Shown: positions 48,686-61,910 of the stretch, in pieces
How the letters are laid out: every line of letters begins with the position of its first letter
Position numbering within the stretch: the stretch's first letter is position 1
DNA from: Arthrinium phaeospermum
Taxonomy: Eukaryota; Ascomycota; Sordariomycetes; Amphisphaeriales; Apiosporaceae
DNA: 64,000 bases
Direction: 5' to 3'
Assembly: GCA_006503535.1 (NCBI GenBank)
Contig: QYRS01000009.1
Coordinates: 1,798,001 to 1,862,000, forward strand
Made by a program: the position numbers and the translations under genes
Notes under the pieces: model-generated
Seen by the model: only the letters and a program-made list of their open reading frames with translations
Told to the model about the DNA's origin: nothing
The model's database searches: none

Positions 48686-50129
48686 ATGGCGTCCTCATCG
48701 CGAAATGGCGAGCGTCGCCCAGTTCACCAGGATTTCATAGCGCGCATCCGATTCTCCAACGCCCTTCCACCTCCGCCTCATCCCCCGAAGCTTCTCGACA
48801 TTCCTAACACTGGCCTGGCAAGTGGACATTACACGGCCCCCAGCTTTGCTGGAAGGCTGGCCCGGGAGCAACCCTTGAATATTGAGGCAGATGCCGAGCT
48901 TGGTATGCCCTTGGACTTGGTGGGAATGCCAGGCATCTTCGATGGAGATGAGAGTTGTAAGTCTTGCATAGCCATATCATCTCAAAGGACAAGAGATCTA
49001 ACATAGATTGCCGTCAGCTATCCAAGCGCCTGCACAAGCGCCCCAGCCCCATCCGCACGACAAGCCGCTTCTGAGATCGATAGCACAGCTCGGCAAACCC
49101 AAAACAGGCGATGGTGCCGTATCATTCTTGCGCAGGACCGAGTACATTGCTGCCAGTGGAAAGTCGCACCAGGGGAGCGGACCACTACGGAGTGTCAACC
49201 CGAAGCCCGTCAAGCGCGCGCCGAAGCGACGATCACCCGAACCTGACCGAGACTCCCCAGCCTACGTTAAGAGAAAGATTGACCAGGGCTTTGCTGCGGC
49301 CGAGACGAACCTCAAGGACACCTCGCGCGTACGGCATCCCAGCAAACGCAATCTGCGTCTCGTAGATGCGTACCCCTTGCTGCCCGACCCCGAAGCCTTC
49401 CCCGACTCGGGGGCGTACGCAACAATCAAATTCTTGAACAATCCAGTATCCGACAGCTCTACTTACGACAAGCGTCTTCTCCATGGTATTTTCCAGCCAT
49501 TGGACAAATCCGCAGTGGAAGAGGCCAACTATGAGGCCATGAAGAAGGCTCATGAGGCGGACCCTATAAACAACCCCGAGCCGGAGAACACAATGAACTT
49601 TGCTTTGTTCCTCCCCGATACCACTTCGAATGCTGCCAAGTTCCGCCAGCGATTTGACCCGGATTCTCCAAAGTGCGATGATGATTCACTTTACCCGGCC
49701 AAGAACGAAGATGGGAAGCCTGTCTTCCATTTCCAGCGCGTCCGTGCTTACGAGACGGCCCAGGAGACGGAGCTCAACCATGTGACCAAGTATGACAAGG
49801 AGTTGCTTCTTGCCACCAACAACGACGAGACGGCGATGCATCAGAAGGCTGTCTACTTCTATCCCGTCATGCAGCGCAGCACCATCCGACCTCAGCGCAC
49901 GAAGAACATTGCACGTGTACAAGCAGGGCTTGCCGACGAGAATGAGCAAATCATTGATGAGCTGCACGTTACGGTGGACGCACCCACCGAACAGATCATG
50001 GAACAGATAGAGGGCTTCAAGACGCAGCCGTACGGAGCCACCGTTGTTGACGATGAGTCGGCCGCAGGTGACGAGGAGGTCGTGGAAGTGGAAGAAGATG
50101 CCGATGCTGAGGGTGACGAAGAAGACTAG
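48686..50129 (+). CDS. paf1: Paf1, subunit of the RNA polymerase II Paf1 complex
   Basis: Paf1 is a core subunit of the nuclear PAF complex, which accompanies elongating RNA polymerase II and promotes histone modification. Exon 1 48686-48956 and exon 2 49018-50129, with a 61-bp intron (GTAAGT...GTCAG) whose removal joins GDES to SIQAPAQ; 460 aa. The family start is clear (QDFIARIRFSNALPPPPHPP; KLLDIP). LLRSIAQLGKP and SFLRRTEYIAAS follow, then the central YIKRKI-like and KNLRLVDAYPLLPD-like segments, DYAKFLP-like FALFLPD, and FHFQRVRAYE. The C-terminal about 25 residues are almost entirely acidic (EEVVEVEEDADAEGDEED), as is usual. The divergence of the remainder is within fungal norms. Confidence 0.92.
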
Positions 50130-50639
50130 CGGTTTAGTGAAAACTTATTCGACCCTGAAGATCGTGACAAGGTGGTCAGATGGTTGGCCGAGGCTCCCAG
50201 CCCTTCGAGCTCAAGAGGGTAGCATGTGTACCATATCATAACTAGACCTGCGTGCATTTTTGTGGACGGGTTTGGGACAAAAGAATACAAGGAACACCAG
50301 GATAAAATCCACCAGCATCACTACTTAGGGACATTGCATACGTATTTGCTCTTCAGATGCAAGTAGAATCTAAAGAGTATTTGAGGTGTCTAATAGACCA
50401 CAAAAGACAATACAGTTTCGTTACTACCAAACCTGTATCCCTCCCTATTTCGATGTGTATGCCAGACCGTCTGGTCTCTTATTGGTTTTCTAGCTTCAGC
50501 TCTCTTGCTCTTACAAAGAAAGCTCTTAGTTGCATACACCAGGCTCAACCCCTCTTTTTTTTTCCTACTATAGCTCGCCCACCATTGAACCCAGCAGGTC
50601 TATAGCCAGCCATAAGCTGCTGTACTTCAACAAGCAACC
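50130..50639. other. Short intergenic region
   Basis: PAF1 3' UTR and upstream flank of the tRNA gene; T-run at 50550-50561. No other feature seen. Confidence 0.5.
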
Positions 50640-50738
50640 GGTGAGATGGCCGAGTTGGTTATGGCGTCAGGTTAAGGTCACCTTAATATCTTCATCCTGG
50701 TGGAGCAATCCGCGTGGGTTCGAATCCCACTCTCATCA
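50640..50738 (+). tRNA. tRNA-Leu (anticodon AAG) with 17-nt intron
   Basis: Folds as a type II tRNA: acceptor arms GGTGAGA / TCTCATC (one G-U pair) plus discriminator A; D-arm TGGCCGAG...; anticodon stem TCAGG / CCTGG; loop TTAAGG with anticodon AAG at 50674-50676; an intron at 50678-50694 in the canonical position one base 3' of the anticodon; a long variable arm with stem GGA/TCC and loop GCAA; T-arm GTGGG-TTCGAAT-CCCAC. The internal promoter B box GGTTCGAATCC is intact. Long variable arm plus anticodon make it a leucine tRNA. Confidence 0.93.
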
Positions 50739-51264
50739 CTTGAGAATTACCACGCGCTTCTGATCACAGAAGCATGCTTCCTTTTTTGCATTTTCTGTTA
50801 GGTGTGATACGTTTTCAGTAGTACGTTCTTTCTTTTTGTACACTCAATTGTTAACTCTAGTAATTGGTCTTTCTTTATTCGCGTATGTGCTTAATGGATT
50901 GATCTGTTGGCCAACAGCTCCAAAAACTCCTTGCACCTCATGATGCGTGGATGCAGGTATGTAAGTAACGCTTTTGTGTGTCTATATATGCAGCCCGCCG
51001 TATCGACGGGAAGGAGTCGCAATGGGGATTGATGTAACAAGAGAAGTCTTGTTTGTGCGTGATGAGAAACAAACATTATTATGTACTTATGGTGTGTGTG
51101 TGTGTGTACTTTATACTCTTGATGATGTATGGCCCCTGAAAAAGTATAGAACCAAGAAAAACCAAGTATAATCTTTTCGTCGGCTTCTATGCCAACGAGG
51201 CAGGTAGGTAGGTGGGTGAACCCTACCAACCAACCACCCAACTCCTTCATCTTATCTTAGCCCT
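50739..51264. other. Short intergenic region
   Basis: Lies between the tRNA and the FMP27 stop. A T-run follows the tRNA at 50783-50787 (likely Pol III terminator). A (GT)n microsatellite lies at about 51092-51108, and AGGTAGGT / CCAACCAACC low-complexity sequence lies at 51203-51240. No gene. Confidence 0.5.
50783..50787 (+). terminator. Possible Pol III terminator of the tRNA-Leu gene
   Basis: A run of five or more T residues on the coding strand about 45 bp beyond the mature 3' end. Closer T-runs are absent. Weak call. Confidence 0.3.
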
Positions 51265-54200
51265 TTACTTCGACGACCTCCCGCTCCAAGTCATCTTCCT
51301 CTCCCGGCCGCTTTTGATCGAGGAAGCCTCGACGACCTCGTCCTCCGCTTCTATATAATCCTCTTCGTCCTGGAACGACACGTCGCCGAAACTATGCGTG
51401 TTGCTGCTGCTGGTGCTCGGCCGCGTGTTGGCCGACGACGAATCCCGCGACTCCTTGGGCTCCCTCCCCAGCCGGGTGGTGAGGGCGTTGAATTTGCCCC
51501 GGAGGTAACTCGGCCCGCTGGGGGCGCCGCCGCCGCCCGTGGACTTGCGACGGTCGAACCGACCGTCGAAGACCTCGAGCGTCCCGCCGCTGGTACCGGG
51601 GCGCAGCGTGCCGGTGCGCCCGCTCAGGGGCTCGATGCCGCTGCTGACGCTGGCGGCGTCGTTGTCGTTGAGGTCGAGGCCGAGGCCCGCGGGGTCGCTG
51701 GGCGTGGGCGGCGTCATCATGAGAAAGGTAGGGATGTGGCCCGTTCTCTGCTCGCTCCCAAGCTGCGACACGGCCGACGAGGTGGTGGGCCGGTAGGAAC
51801 GGCTCGACGACGCCACGCTCGAGCCCCGGCTGTCGCTCCGCTGCCGCGGATTGGACGTGTTGCTCCCCCGTGGCGGGCTGCGCGAGTAGTCAACGGGGCT
51901 TGTGCCCATAATGCTCGACGAGTCATCGCTAGTATCGCCGCTGTTGCCGATGCTGGGCGTAGCTAAGAGAACACTGCTCGTGGCCAGCTCGCGCAGCTTG
52001 GATTGCTGCGCCACATTCGGCCGATGCCTGCTGAACTTGTTGCCAATGATGGCGCCCGTGTGTGAGATCAGGGCCTTGATAACGCGCGACTTGAAGTTGA
52101 GCGCCAGGTCCAGGTTCGACCACGTCTTGTTGCGGTACTCGATGGTGGGCAGGCGGAAGACGAAGTCGTGCACGTCCTCGATGTTGCGTTCGCCCTTGCC
52201 CTTGTACGAGAGGCAGAGCACCACCGACGGCAGCTTGATGTAGGCAAACGTCATGTAGTTGGACGCGCGGTCCATCATCTTGCTGAGGTCATCCGACGGC
52301 TTCTCTTCCACAGGGGCAGTTTTGCTCCCGCCAAGCTTGAAGCGCGTACCCTTCCTGCTCTCGCTCTGAGAAGAGGCGAGAGACGAGGCAAACGTTGTCG
52401 TTCGCATGATTCCGGGACGTTGTGCTGGGGTCGGATTGAGAGACTCCAACGACGACTTCTTGGCCAATGTCTTGCCGCCACCGAACAAGCGGAAGACACT
52501 TCCCCCGTCTCCGCCCGTGCCGGTATTAACGCTGAGGGCCTTGGGCTTCGCGGGGCTGGCTTCCGGCGTACGAGAATCTGAAGTCAACGTGGGCCGGAGG
52601 CGAAGCTCTAATGAGCCGGCTCTTGTATCGAACATCGGGTCTACGTCCTGCCGCGAAGACGACCCCGGCCGAATGGACGCCTCGTCCGCGACATCATTAT
52701 CCGTTTCGTCAGGATTCTGCTTTGGCAAGAATGGCGACTCGTTCCTGCCACTACCATTGCCATTGCCATTACTGTTACCATTACTGCCACTGCCATTTGT
52801 GTCTTCTTGACCATCTCCATCCATGCTGGGGAAGACGTAGTCAAAGAGCTTCTTGCCAACCTCCCTTTCGAGTTGAATCTTCATAGGGAACAGGTTTACC
52901 TCAAAGTGGTCCATGACAGGAATACCGGCAATGGACTCCAGCATGTGCCAATAAACACGAATCATCTGCTGGTCCTGGAAGTCTCCAATGTCGATCTTGT
53001 CGCTGTCAAAGTAAGGCGCAATCATCTCCGGGTACATAGCGTCCGGCAGAAGGTTCAGTCCCAGTATCTTGCCCACCTGGAACAGGTTGATGTGTGAACC
53101 GTCCGAGTTGTCCGTCCTGTCGTACTCAACGTCTCGAAGCTGTAGTTCGACGAGCGGCTCGTTATTGTCGCGGATGAGATGCCACACAATCTCCCTGGCG
53201 GAAATGCTCCAGCGCAGGAGGGCATTGGATTGAGATGTGGTGTCGTACTTTTGCTGCGAGGTGGTGATCGCCTTCATCATGAAGAATAGTTCGTCCTCGC
53301 ATGCAGTAAGATCACGCTCTAGGAGCAGTCTATCCTCCCAACCCTTCTTGTCCAGATACTTGGAGTGGATCTGGAAGTGCGATTTGATGTCCTCCAGTTG
53401 CCGGATACGTTCCTGGAGCTTGATGACCATTTCTGGAGTTCCCCGGAGATCGCTGAAGTCGGACGCAAGCATGATCTTTTCCAACCGCTCGTTGCGAGTC
53501 TTCTCCAAGGGCTCGTTGTACATGAGCAGATCGAGTACAATGACATAGATGGCGTAGTACTGAGAAGAGTTGCATAGTGCTCGGGCCTGTGGGAACTCCA
53601 CCCAAAGGTTGTCCAACCTGGATTCCGTGTTTTCGTCATCATCGCCGTCTGCCCCTTCGCTGTTGACATCCTCGTTGTACTTGAGACGGAGGGTGTTGTA
53701 CTTGTCGTATCTCAGCATGGCTGACGTCTTCTGCACCACACGCTTGAAGCCGAATGGATCCGCCGAGAAATCGTGCATCACCTCCATGGGCACCCATGGT
53801 GGCCACGAGGTCCCGACAGGCGTGCCGTAAGTATTGCCAGAGTAAAGCGCCAGGAGTTGAGTCGAAAACCACTTCTGGTGGGTAACGAAGAACTGTGTGC
53901 TGTCCATGCCAACAAGGAAACGGCGCTGGACCAGACCACTGACCGTATCAAAGAGTCGGGCCTTCTCCATGACTTCGACAACCTTCAGTTCCATGCCCTT
54001 ACCGGTGAGCAGAACAACGTGCTTCTTATTCTTCTCACTCTGAAGCTGGATTTGCGGGGCAATCAGGCGCACATGGTACGAGTTCTGAGGAGTAAAGTCG
54101 TCGGAAATGCCACTGGTGATGTCCTCCATGGGGACATTCGGTGTCCCCCTATCAGAGTCGTCGTCGGCATTGACAAACTTCCTTCCGTCTTGCAGGATCT

Positions 54201-57200
54201 GCTTGATGCGATGCTCGATGTCTTCATTGACATCCTGGGGTTGACCGCTTGGCTTGGAGTGTGTGCTGGCATCGTCCTTCTCGGAAGCAGCCCCGTTGCC
54301 GCCTGACTTACCGCCGCCACCTTTCGCCTTGACTTGTTCATCGACGATATCCAGGATGAACTTGACAGCCGGCCGGGAAAGATAGTACACAAAACCTCGC
54401 CGCTGGCTTACTTGATGGCTGTATCGGAGGATGATATTGCGCAGCAAATTGTTCCACTTCACTTGCGCGTTATGGATAACGAACCTGTTGGTGAAGTCAC
54501 TTGCAAACTCGGCTCCCTTAGGACCTTTGAGCTCAGGCATATCTGTATCGATATCGATGCCGGAATTGCCTTGTGATTCCGGAGATCCATCGCCGCTTGA
54601 TTTGTCGAAGCTGTTGCCAGGCGTGACAACAGACATTTGCCGTAGCATGTTCTCCAAGAACGTCTTCTTCTCGTTCAGGACATCGGTGTGTTGGCTGAAA
54701 GTTTCGAACTCCTCTTTGAGCTTCGGGTCCTCATTGTTGGTTCTTATGAGGTTTAGTTCTTTCTCGCCAACGATCCGAATGTTGTCTTCGATCTGGAGCG
54801 CGAGCTGATCCAGCCGTTCTCGGATGAGTTGAGACTGGACTCTTCTTGGATCGTCATCGTGGCTCATGATGCACATATGTGTCGGTTCTTGACCGAATGG
54901 ACTTGTCCGATCGGGGTCACCAGCGATCGTACCCCCAATATCCGTTTGCCGGAAGTAGGTCACCCGAGGAGCGTATGCTAGAGGGAGGATCTTGGTGTCT
55001 GGATTGGCTTCGGAGGGCAAGATCCAATCAAGCTCGACGAAATCATCCATGTCTATCCAGCTAAAGTCATTATCCGGAATCGTGAAGTGGGACAGATCAG
55101 CTCCGTCTTCTTCGCCCTGTGCGATGATAGTCGATATCGAGTTCTTCTTGACCGCCTCTGTGGTGGTGCCTTTGATACTAGCCGAGACAGCACGCACATC
55201 GGCCGAGACCAGGTCCAGCTGGGCAGCGTGTATCTTCATGCCCGTCGTCCGAGTCTGAGTCTTGCGGCCCTTGTCTCGCGTGTTGAACTCTTCTCGTCGC
55301 TGGTGCATGTCCAGCATGAAGCTGTCGAACCGCACCTTGATGCCAGTGGCCGAGACCGTACTCTCGGTGTAATCTTCAGCATCTTTGTGCTTGTAGATAT
55401 GGCTGAGGAAAAGCGGTGCAAGCAAGATGTTGTACTTGATCGTGGCTAGGTGTCTTCCGAACTTTTTGCTGTTCTTTTCCCTGCCAGGCCAGAGAGCACC
55501 CTGTCGAACGGGCAGCGACATGGGTCCACCGAAAAGTGACCACCATGCAAAGAAATGGGTGAAGAATCTAGGGGTAAGGTGTACCGTGTTGTAACTCCTG
55601 GAAACTTGGGATTCACTCGACGTCCAATCCCGATCGGCTGGAGCCCGAATTGCAATGGACAGATGGATGTGCTGACTCCTGAAGCCCCGGAAAGCATCAT
55701 ACGGTACGCCGTCTTCGGTTTCCGCGTATTGTGGCGCCTTCATAACAACCTCATAATGGGGTATAAACTCGAAACTGCGTTTCCCTTCCTCTATTTCCTG
55801 CTCAAAGACGAGACCAGCCTCCCATTGCACCTTGCCAGATAGCTTCATGATGACCTTCTTGAAAGCGGCTCCTGATTTGTAGTTGTCGTTGCTGGACACA
55901 CTATCGCTGTCCCCGTTCATACGGTCGGCTTCTCGGACTTGATGGCTATAATCCGGGATAGCCAGGACGTATTCGCCACTGTCCACCGTCATAAACTTCT
56001 TGGGGTCATCGTCTGAGTGGACGTTCCAGCGAACGTCATTCCGCCAGCACATCAACAGACCGGCACCATTGCCTGTGACCTGGTAAGGATCTCTCGTACC
56101 CTTGAGGGCAAGATGGACGTCGCCGTCACCCTTCCATGCTACACGAAGACGCGAGTGGAAGTTGCATCGGATCTTATCCCAGAAGCCCACCTTTTCACCT
56201 ATATCTAGTGGTGGTTTGGTGAAGGACTCAATAACCATCATCATATCTTGAATGGCGTGCTGGTACGAGGGGCCCCAAGTTATGCGTGTCGGGTACGCCG
56301 TGTTGATGTCAACATGCATATCAGAGTAGGACTTGACTGGGCCGACGGTGCGGCGCACGTCGATGGCGAAGCTTCCGTTCGAAGTTTGGCCTGTCCCTTG
56401 GGTAGAAGGAGGGGTGATCTGGACCTTGATCCGCCTTGTGGACTCATTGCCGCGGAATTCCTCGGCGATGACAAAGTCGGTTCTCAGAGCCAGTGCCGGC
56501 AAACGGGAAGATTGGCCAGCCTTGATGGCCGGTACATGCAGCAGGGGTAGTGGGTAATCCCGTAGACTCATCTTAATCTCGCTCATGCTGACATGAATGC
56601 TCATTGGAACGAGCAAAGAGTAAGTCATGTCTTTAGGCATACCCTTGCCAACCTTGTGGAGGAAGTCGGGCAGTTGGTGGAGCGGGAAAGAGGGTTTGTC
56701 GACCATGAAATGCAAGTCGGTTATGACGGCGCTCATGAGGGCCGGTCTTTGCGGCACGTCAAGGATCCTCTCCGTGTCTTCGATGTCATCGGGCATGTTG
56801 TCAGCTCCCCAGAAGAGACCTCGGAGTTCTCTCATGCCAGCCCTGGCCATGGCATAATGGCGATCGATTCGCTTCTTCCAACTCTGGGCGTTGTGTTCGT
56901 CGAGTCGTTGCTTCGCTTCTTGGATCGACACATGAGCATTTCCACTAAAACCACGAATGCCATCGGGGTCGTAGCGAGGTCGGTGTCGTGCATTTTCACT
57001 GCTCTCCGACTTCCCATCTGATGCCGTCTGAGGGCGTGTATCCTCGCTTTTGCTGCGGTTCTGTGTACTCGGGTTTGCTGTTCGCCCCCGAGCCATGGCT
57101 GATCGGTTCCGAGCGCGGCCAGAAGTTCCCTTGCGAGACTCTTCCTCTTGAATCTTCTTTACCTTGACGCGGTAGGCCTCTTCACGGGCAAGGCGTTGCA

Positions 57201-60200
57201 TTTGCTCTACACGGCCTGCTCTGTATATCATCCCGAGCTTCCACTCGAAAGCGCCATCTTCGAGCTCGAAAAGCAGGGTTCTCGTCCTTAGCGAGACCTT
57301 GGGTACATTCTTGGGCCCTTCCGGTTCCTTCTCCAGGATATACTCGTTAGTTCCTGTCTTGAACCGGTGATGCAGCTGTTGCGTTGCCTTGATCACATTC
57401 ATAATGTTGTCCGAGACCTTGTGGATGATCATCTCATGTGGAACAGCGATCCGCATTGCTTCAGTGACGATATCAAACATCTTGTCGTCATGATAACCCC
57501 CGTGCGCTGACACCCGGCGCGACTCTCTGTAGTCTACCCGGGCAGATTTGATGCTGGCTATTCGAGCCCAAACACCGCGCATCCGTGGTGCTTCTGCGTA
57601 GAAGCGGATGAGTTTTGCGTAGAAGAAAGGAGAAGACCACCGATGCCGACCGGCCTCCACAGTGTATAGTTGGAGCATTACCGGCGGGTCAGCAGGCAAG
57701 TCAGCCTTGATTTGGATCAAGGAGGCCTTGACGTCGACAGTCACCAATTGCTTGACAAACCGGGGGACTGAAGGGTCCATTTCATCAGTACGTGGTGAGT
57801 CTGGGGACTTGATCGGTGGCGCCAGCAGGTCAAACGAAGTTGCTTGCCGGGTATGGAATTTCCTTGTTCTGTCGTTCATCTCTGTCTTGTTTCGCACGAA
57901 TGCTTTACTCAAAACCATCACCGCAACGCCGACCGAGTAATGCCTATAAAGGGAGTACTGGATCAAAAGAGTTCGCAAGTTACAGTGGACGTGCAGGATC
58001 GGTCCCTGCTTGTCGCTTGTGGTTGACAGGGCCACCTCGAAACGAGGCATGTGTATAAAGGGGTCTACCTCCCATTTCTCGGCATTATCGATAATGAAAG
58101 CCTCCAGTCCCCGGATATTGAGCGTAAGTTTTCGGCCATCGCCTTCAGTGTAGTGTTCTGGTAGCTTCTTGGGAGGAGAAGTTGGGGACTGTATCGAGTT
58201 TAAGATCTCCGGGTCGGGCACTACCGCACGGCTGGCCGCACGCCTCCTCGAGGCAGGTCGTCGCTTAAGCTGTGCATCCAGACGCTGGGCCCTGTATTCG
58301 GCCGACCACGAGTCGAATTGCAGTGCTACTCCCCGAGTGTTGGTGGGGAAGTCGTCGTCGATACCCGCGACCTCGACGCTGAAGTCTTCGACTCCAATCT
58401 GGAAGTGAAGGAGCCATTGCGGTAGCGCACGAATGCCACCATGGGACCCTGGCGACTTCGATTTATTCTTTTTGTCTGGCTCAACATCAAGCCGCAATTG
58501 ACGAATGATCTGGCGGACGCCGTCTGTGATCTCGGGGCGTATCATTCGTATAGCCAGAGATTGCACGTGGCCAGTGGCCATTACGTGAACATCTGGGTTG
58601 GCTCCAAGTGTGATCTTGAGATCGAAGAACTCAGTGTCAACCAAGTCGAAGCGATTACCTTGTGTGGTCTGGTAATAGAGGTGGTGTGTTTGAAGACGCA
58701 TTTGAGACACCAACGAGTAGTGTTGATCCTCGACAGCGGAGTGAAATGATTCAAGATCTAATGAAATAGAGGATATCGAAGAAACTATAAGATCAAAGTC
58801 GTCCGGGTCGTCTGTGGTCTGCACAGGAGGGAGAGCAATGCGTACAACGGGTTCATGCATTGTGAATTTGACATTTGCTTTTGGCAACAGCCGCGAAATC
58901 AGCATATGGCGCTCTTGGGCTTTCGTCTTTGGCTTTTTCGGCTTGCGCCGAAGCAGGGCTATGAGGACCGGAAGATGCTTTGGATCCAAATCGACCGAGG
59001 GTGACGTTACCACCGAGTTGGCGAATAGAATGTTGGCGTTTTTCTCTTCCGCACTGCCCTCATCCGTGAGCTCTACTGTCTTGGATGGTAATGTGGTTTT
59101 GACAGTCGTAGTGGCCATGGGATATAGACTATCCTCTCCGGCTTCCCTTGTCCGTCATCCAGTCCCACGGAGATGGACAGAGCTGCCAGAAGCGCCTCGT
59201 GTGCGATATCCTTGGAGGGGAAGTACATCCGATGAGCCGGCGACTTGGGATCTAAACGATGCAAGTCTATGCCCACTTCTTTCATCGAAGCATTCATGAC
59301 CAAAGGACACCCTGACGTTTTAACCGTCTCGATCTTTTTGGTGAGGCCGACCAAGCTGACGGCAAACTGGACCTCCTTGATGCCCCGAAGAATGGAGCTA
59401 ACGAACTCCTTAGAGTCCGTAACGGTTTGCATGATGTCTTGATCCGTACTTCCTGGGCGATCGATTTCCTGGATGACTTTGTCCACAGAGACCTCCATTG
59501 ACTCCACGGTCTGGTAATCAGATTTCGAATAAATCCGCTTCAGCCTCTGGAATCGCTCAGTTGCGACGAGTACATCATCGTAGGGAACGTGAACGCGACC
59601 CAGCTTGAGTGCTATGGCTGCATCGCGCAGACCGTCCAGGTTCTCGTAGAGGAACCCGTGGATGTTGAGCACAGCGTTGTCGAGGATCTCGGAGGCCTCT
59701 CCGCCCTGTGCTGTGAACAGAACACTCCGCAGAGTGAAAATCCACTCGGCCTGTTGCTTCTGACGATTGTTCCCTGCCCGGCTCTGGAAGAAGAACCGCG
59801 CCCTGTCCACCATTTTATGGCGAGTGTCCACGGCGACGGTGAAGCTGCCGCATTGTATACTGCCCACGTCCATCACGGTGATGGACGAATCGGTGGCAAC
59901 AACGTCGACCATGCGAAGCCAGTGTATGTTCCTGTGTAGCTTCTTGATCTTCTCTTTTATTCGCGTCAACTGTTTCCAGGTCTCGCTACGCGCTGCGCCA
60001 AAGGTGGCCCGGCGGGGCAGAGCGTTCTTCATCGGTGGCGGCTTGGCTCGAGGGGATGCCGCTTTTTCGCCATCGCTGTCGTTTTTGTTGTCGGGGTCGG
60101 CATCCGCGTCTGCGTCCGCGTCCTTGTGGCCTTCCAGCTCTTTAAAGTCCACGGTGACGGCAAGCTCGCTGACGACGATGCTGAGCCAGGTGGGCTGGGA

Positions 60201-60449
60201 GAAGGTCGGGCGGTGGACGTTGAGGCCGAGCCCCCTGATCTCGATCTTGATGCCATCTTTGGGGGTGTAGGCGAGGCGGCGGAGCGAGAAGTAGCCGATA
60301 CGCTGGATGGAAATGCCCGTGACAATGCGCAGGACGGCGAATAGTACAAAAGAAGATATGTAGAGGAGGACCAGCACGCCGAAGATGAAGGTCGGGTTGA
60401 GTAGAGCCATGGCGGGCCAGCAACTGCGCCCCTTGTCCTCGTCGGCCAC
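51265..60449 (-). CDS. fmp27: Fmp27/BLTP2 (Hobbit-type) bridge-like lipid transfer protein
   Basis: A giant rod-shaped protein of the repeating-beta-groove family, anchored in the ER and proposed to move bulk lipid at membrane contact sites (with the plasma membrane in yeast Fmp27). About 3061 aa, single exon if repaired. The N terminus has a membrane helix (FIFGVLVLLYISSFVLFAVL) after MADEDKGRSCWPAMALLNPT; Met14 is an alternative start. Family signatures are present: the GFWDK domain (VGFWDKIRCNFHSRLRVAWKG) and the WPPW domain (GTSWPPWVPMEVMHDF). The C-terminal about 500 residues are Ser/Gly/Asn-rich and variable. The reading frame shifts at 59119-59121 (GGG; CCC in the sense strand): one extra base turns the end of the upstream frame (VYIPW) into VYIP-MATTTVKTTLP, in continuous frame with the 2617-codon downstream ORF. 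I read this as a sequence error, not two genes. Confidence 0.9.
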
Positions 60450-61910
60450 GCGCCCCTCCCTTTAGTATGCCTGCTATCCTGCTATTCAGAAAACAGGTTG
60501 GGGATAGGCCATGGGCGACCGGTTCGATCCGCGCTGACGTCGTTGTTCCTCGAGCTTTCGGTTTCCCTCATGATCCCACCAATTTTCCGCCTTGCCGCCG
60601 TCTAATTATGTCAGCATATGCCGAGCCGTTGGATGGAGATCGTGTCTAGTCGGGTTTCGCAGGCGGTATCGATACCTATAGTGTCCGGACAAGCCTACGG
60701 CTTCGAGGTCATGCTCCGGAAGGTTAAATCAACCAGTATAGCGCACCTAACAGGATGCCAAGTGATCTTGTATGGTTAATGGTGGAAGTAACCCCCAGGG
60801 TCATGAAAGGAGATTGCCCGGGGAAGCCTTGAAAGACAGCTGTTAGCGCAAGATGCACGTCACTGCTAATCTATCTGCAAGCGTTAACCCTCGAAAGTGG
60901 AGGGGCCGGCGGCTCTTCAATCAATGTTCTCAAATGATGAGATCCACTGTAGCTTCGTCCGGAATGGTAAAATTCGATATATGATATCAGACACGTGCGT
61001 ACGACCAAGAGGCAATTACTACAAGTACAAAATATCACTCAACGTGAAGTGAAGCTCGTCCGTCAAAGAGCGCTTTGCTAACAGCAACCCATTGTTCATC
61101 TGCAAGCTGAGTGGGCAAGGAGCTACACGTATGTAGGTACTCCGTACAGCAAGTGGCTACCTACCTTATTGGGAGCCACGGGAGCCATGGCTCCAGCTGA
61201 CCCTAGAAATCCCAAATTTGAGTCCAGCATGTGGCTTCATAAAAGGAACTACCTAAGTCGTATTGAAGAAAGGAAGGACAAAAGCGATCCGTTGGGATCG
61301 GCTTAACTCGGGGCGGCAACGAGTCGTCTGTTTTGTCGTGCTTCCTTCAATCCTGTACGCGCCACGAGTAAGGAAAAGGCCCGCGTGCATCGCGCAACAG
61401 GACCTGTCAGAGTCCGGTCGCCCTGGCCCAACGCTTCCTTCCGCTGTTGGGACACGTCGGGAATCGGTAGTCGGTCGGGGTTGACGCCAGTGCTGCAAGG
61501 TGGGCCAGGGATGCCAGGATGTCCAAAGGGGAAGGGGTTACGCTCCTTAACTCCTGGACACCTAACCCACTGGCCAATGATCTGCAGAGTAAAGTATGTT
61601 TACGGACATATTATTCACGTCAATAGAAGGCATTCTGTGATACATTTTGACCGATTATTATTGTGGCATCACCCCTTTGATTGCAAGGGACTTCCAGGCT
61701 ATGTACACAGATCTCGCCCAATCAGAAACAAATTCATCCAGCCAATTGATTCCGGGTATTCTCAATGTTCTGCCATGTAGCCAAACGCCTGACCAAAACT
61801 CCATCCATGTACAACACACTAACAATGCATGCCCAAACTCTATATGTGTACTTCAGCTCTAGTCGTCTAATCCCTTCTAGGTTCTCCATCACCGACCGAG
61901 TGGTAGACTT
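60450..61910. other. Intergenic region, 1.5 kb
   Basis: Upstream of FMP27 and downstream of the hydrolase-like gene. ORFs are below 135 codons, in conflicting frames, and without domains. No RNA or transposon recognised. Confidence 0.5.

Noticed and set aside
51265..60449. Two separate genes at the FMP27 locus
   Set aside because: The two frames meet within a few bases at a CCC run and together make one Fmp27 protein with the N-terminal anchor and the GFWDK and WPPW domains in order.
60510..60535. Possible tRNA T-arm GGTTCGATCC
   Set aside because: The flanking bases do not pair as a T stem and no acceptor or D arm fits.
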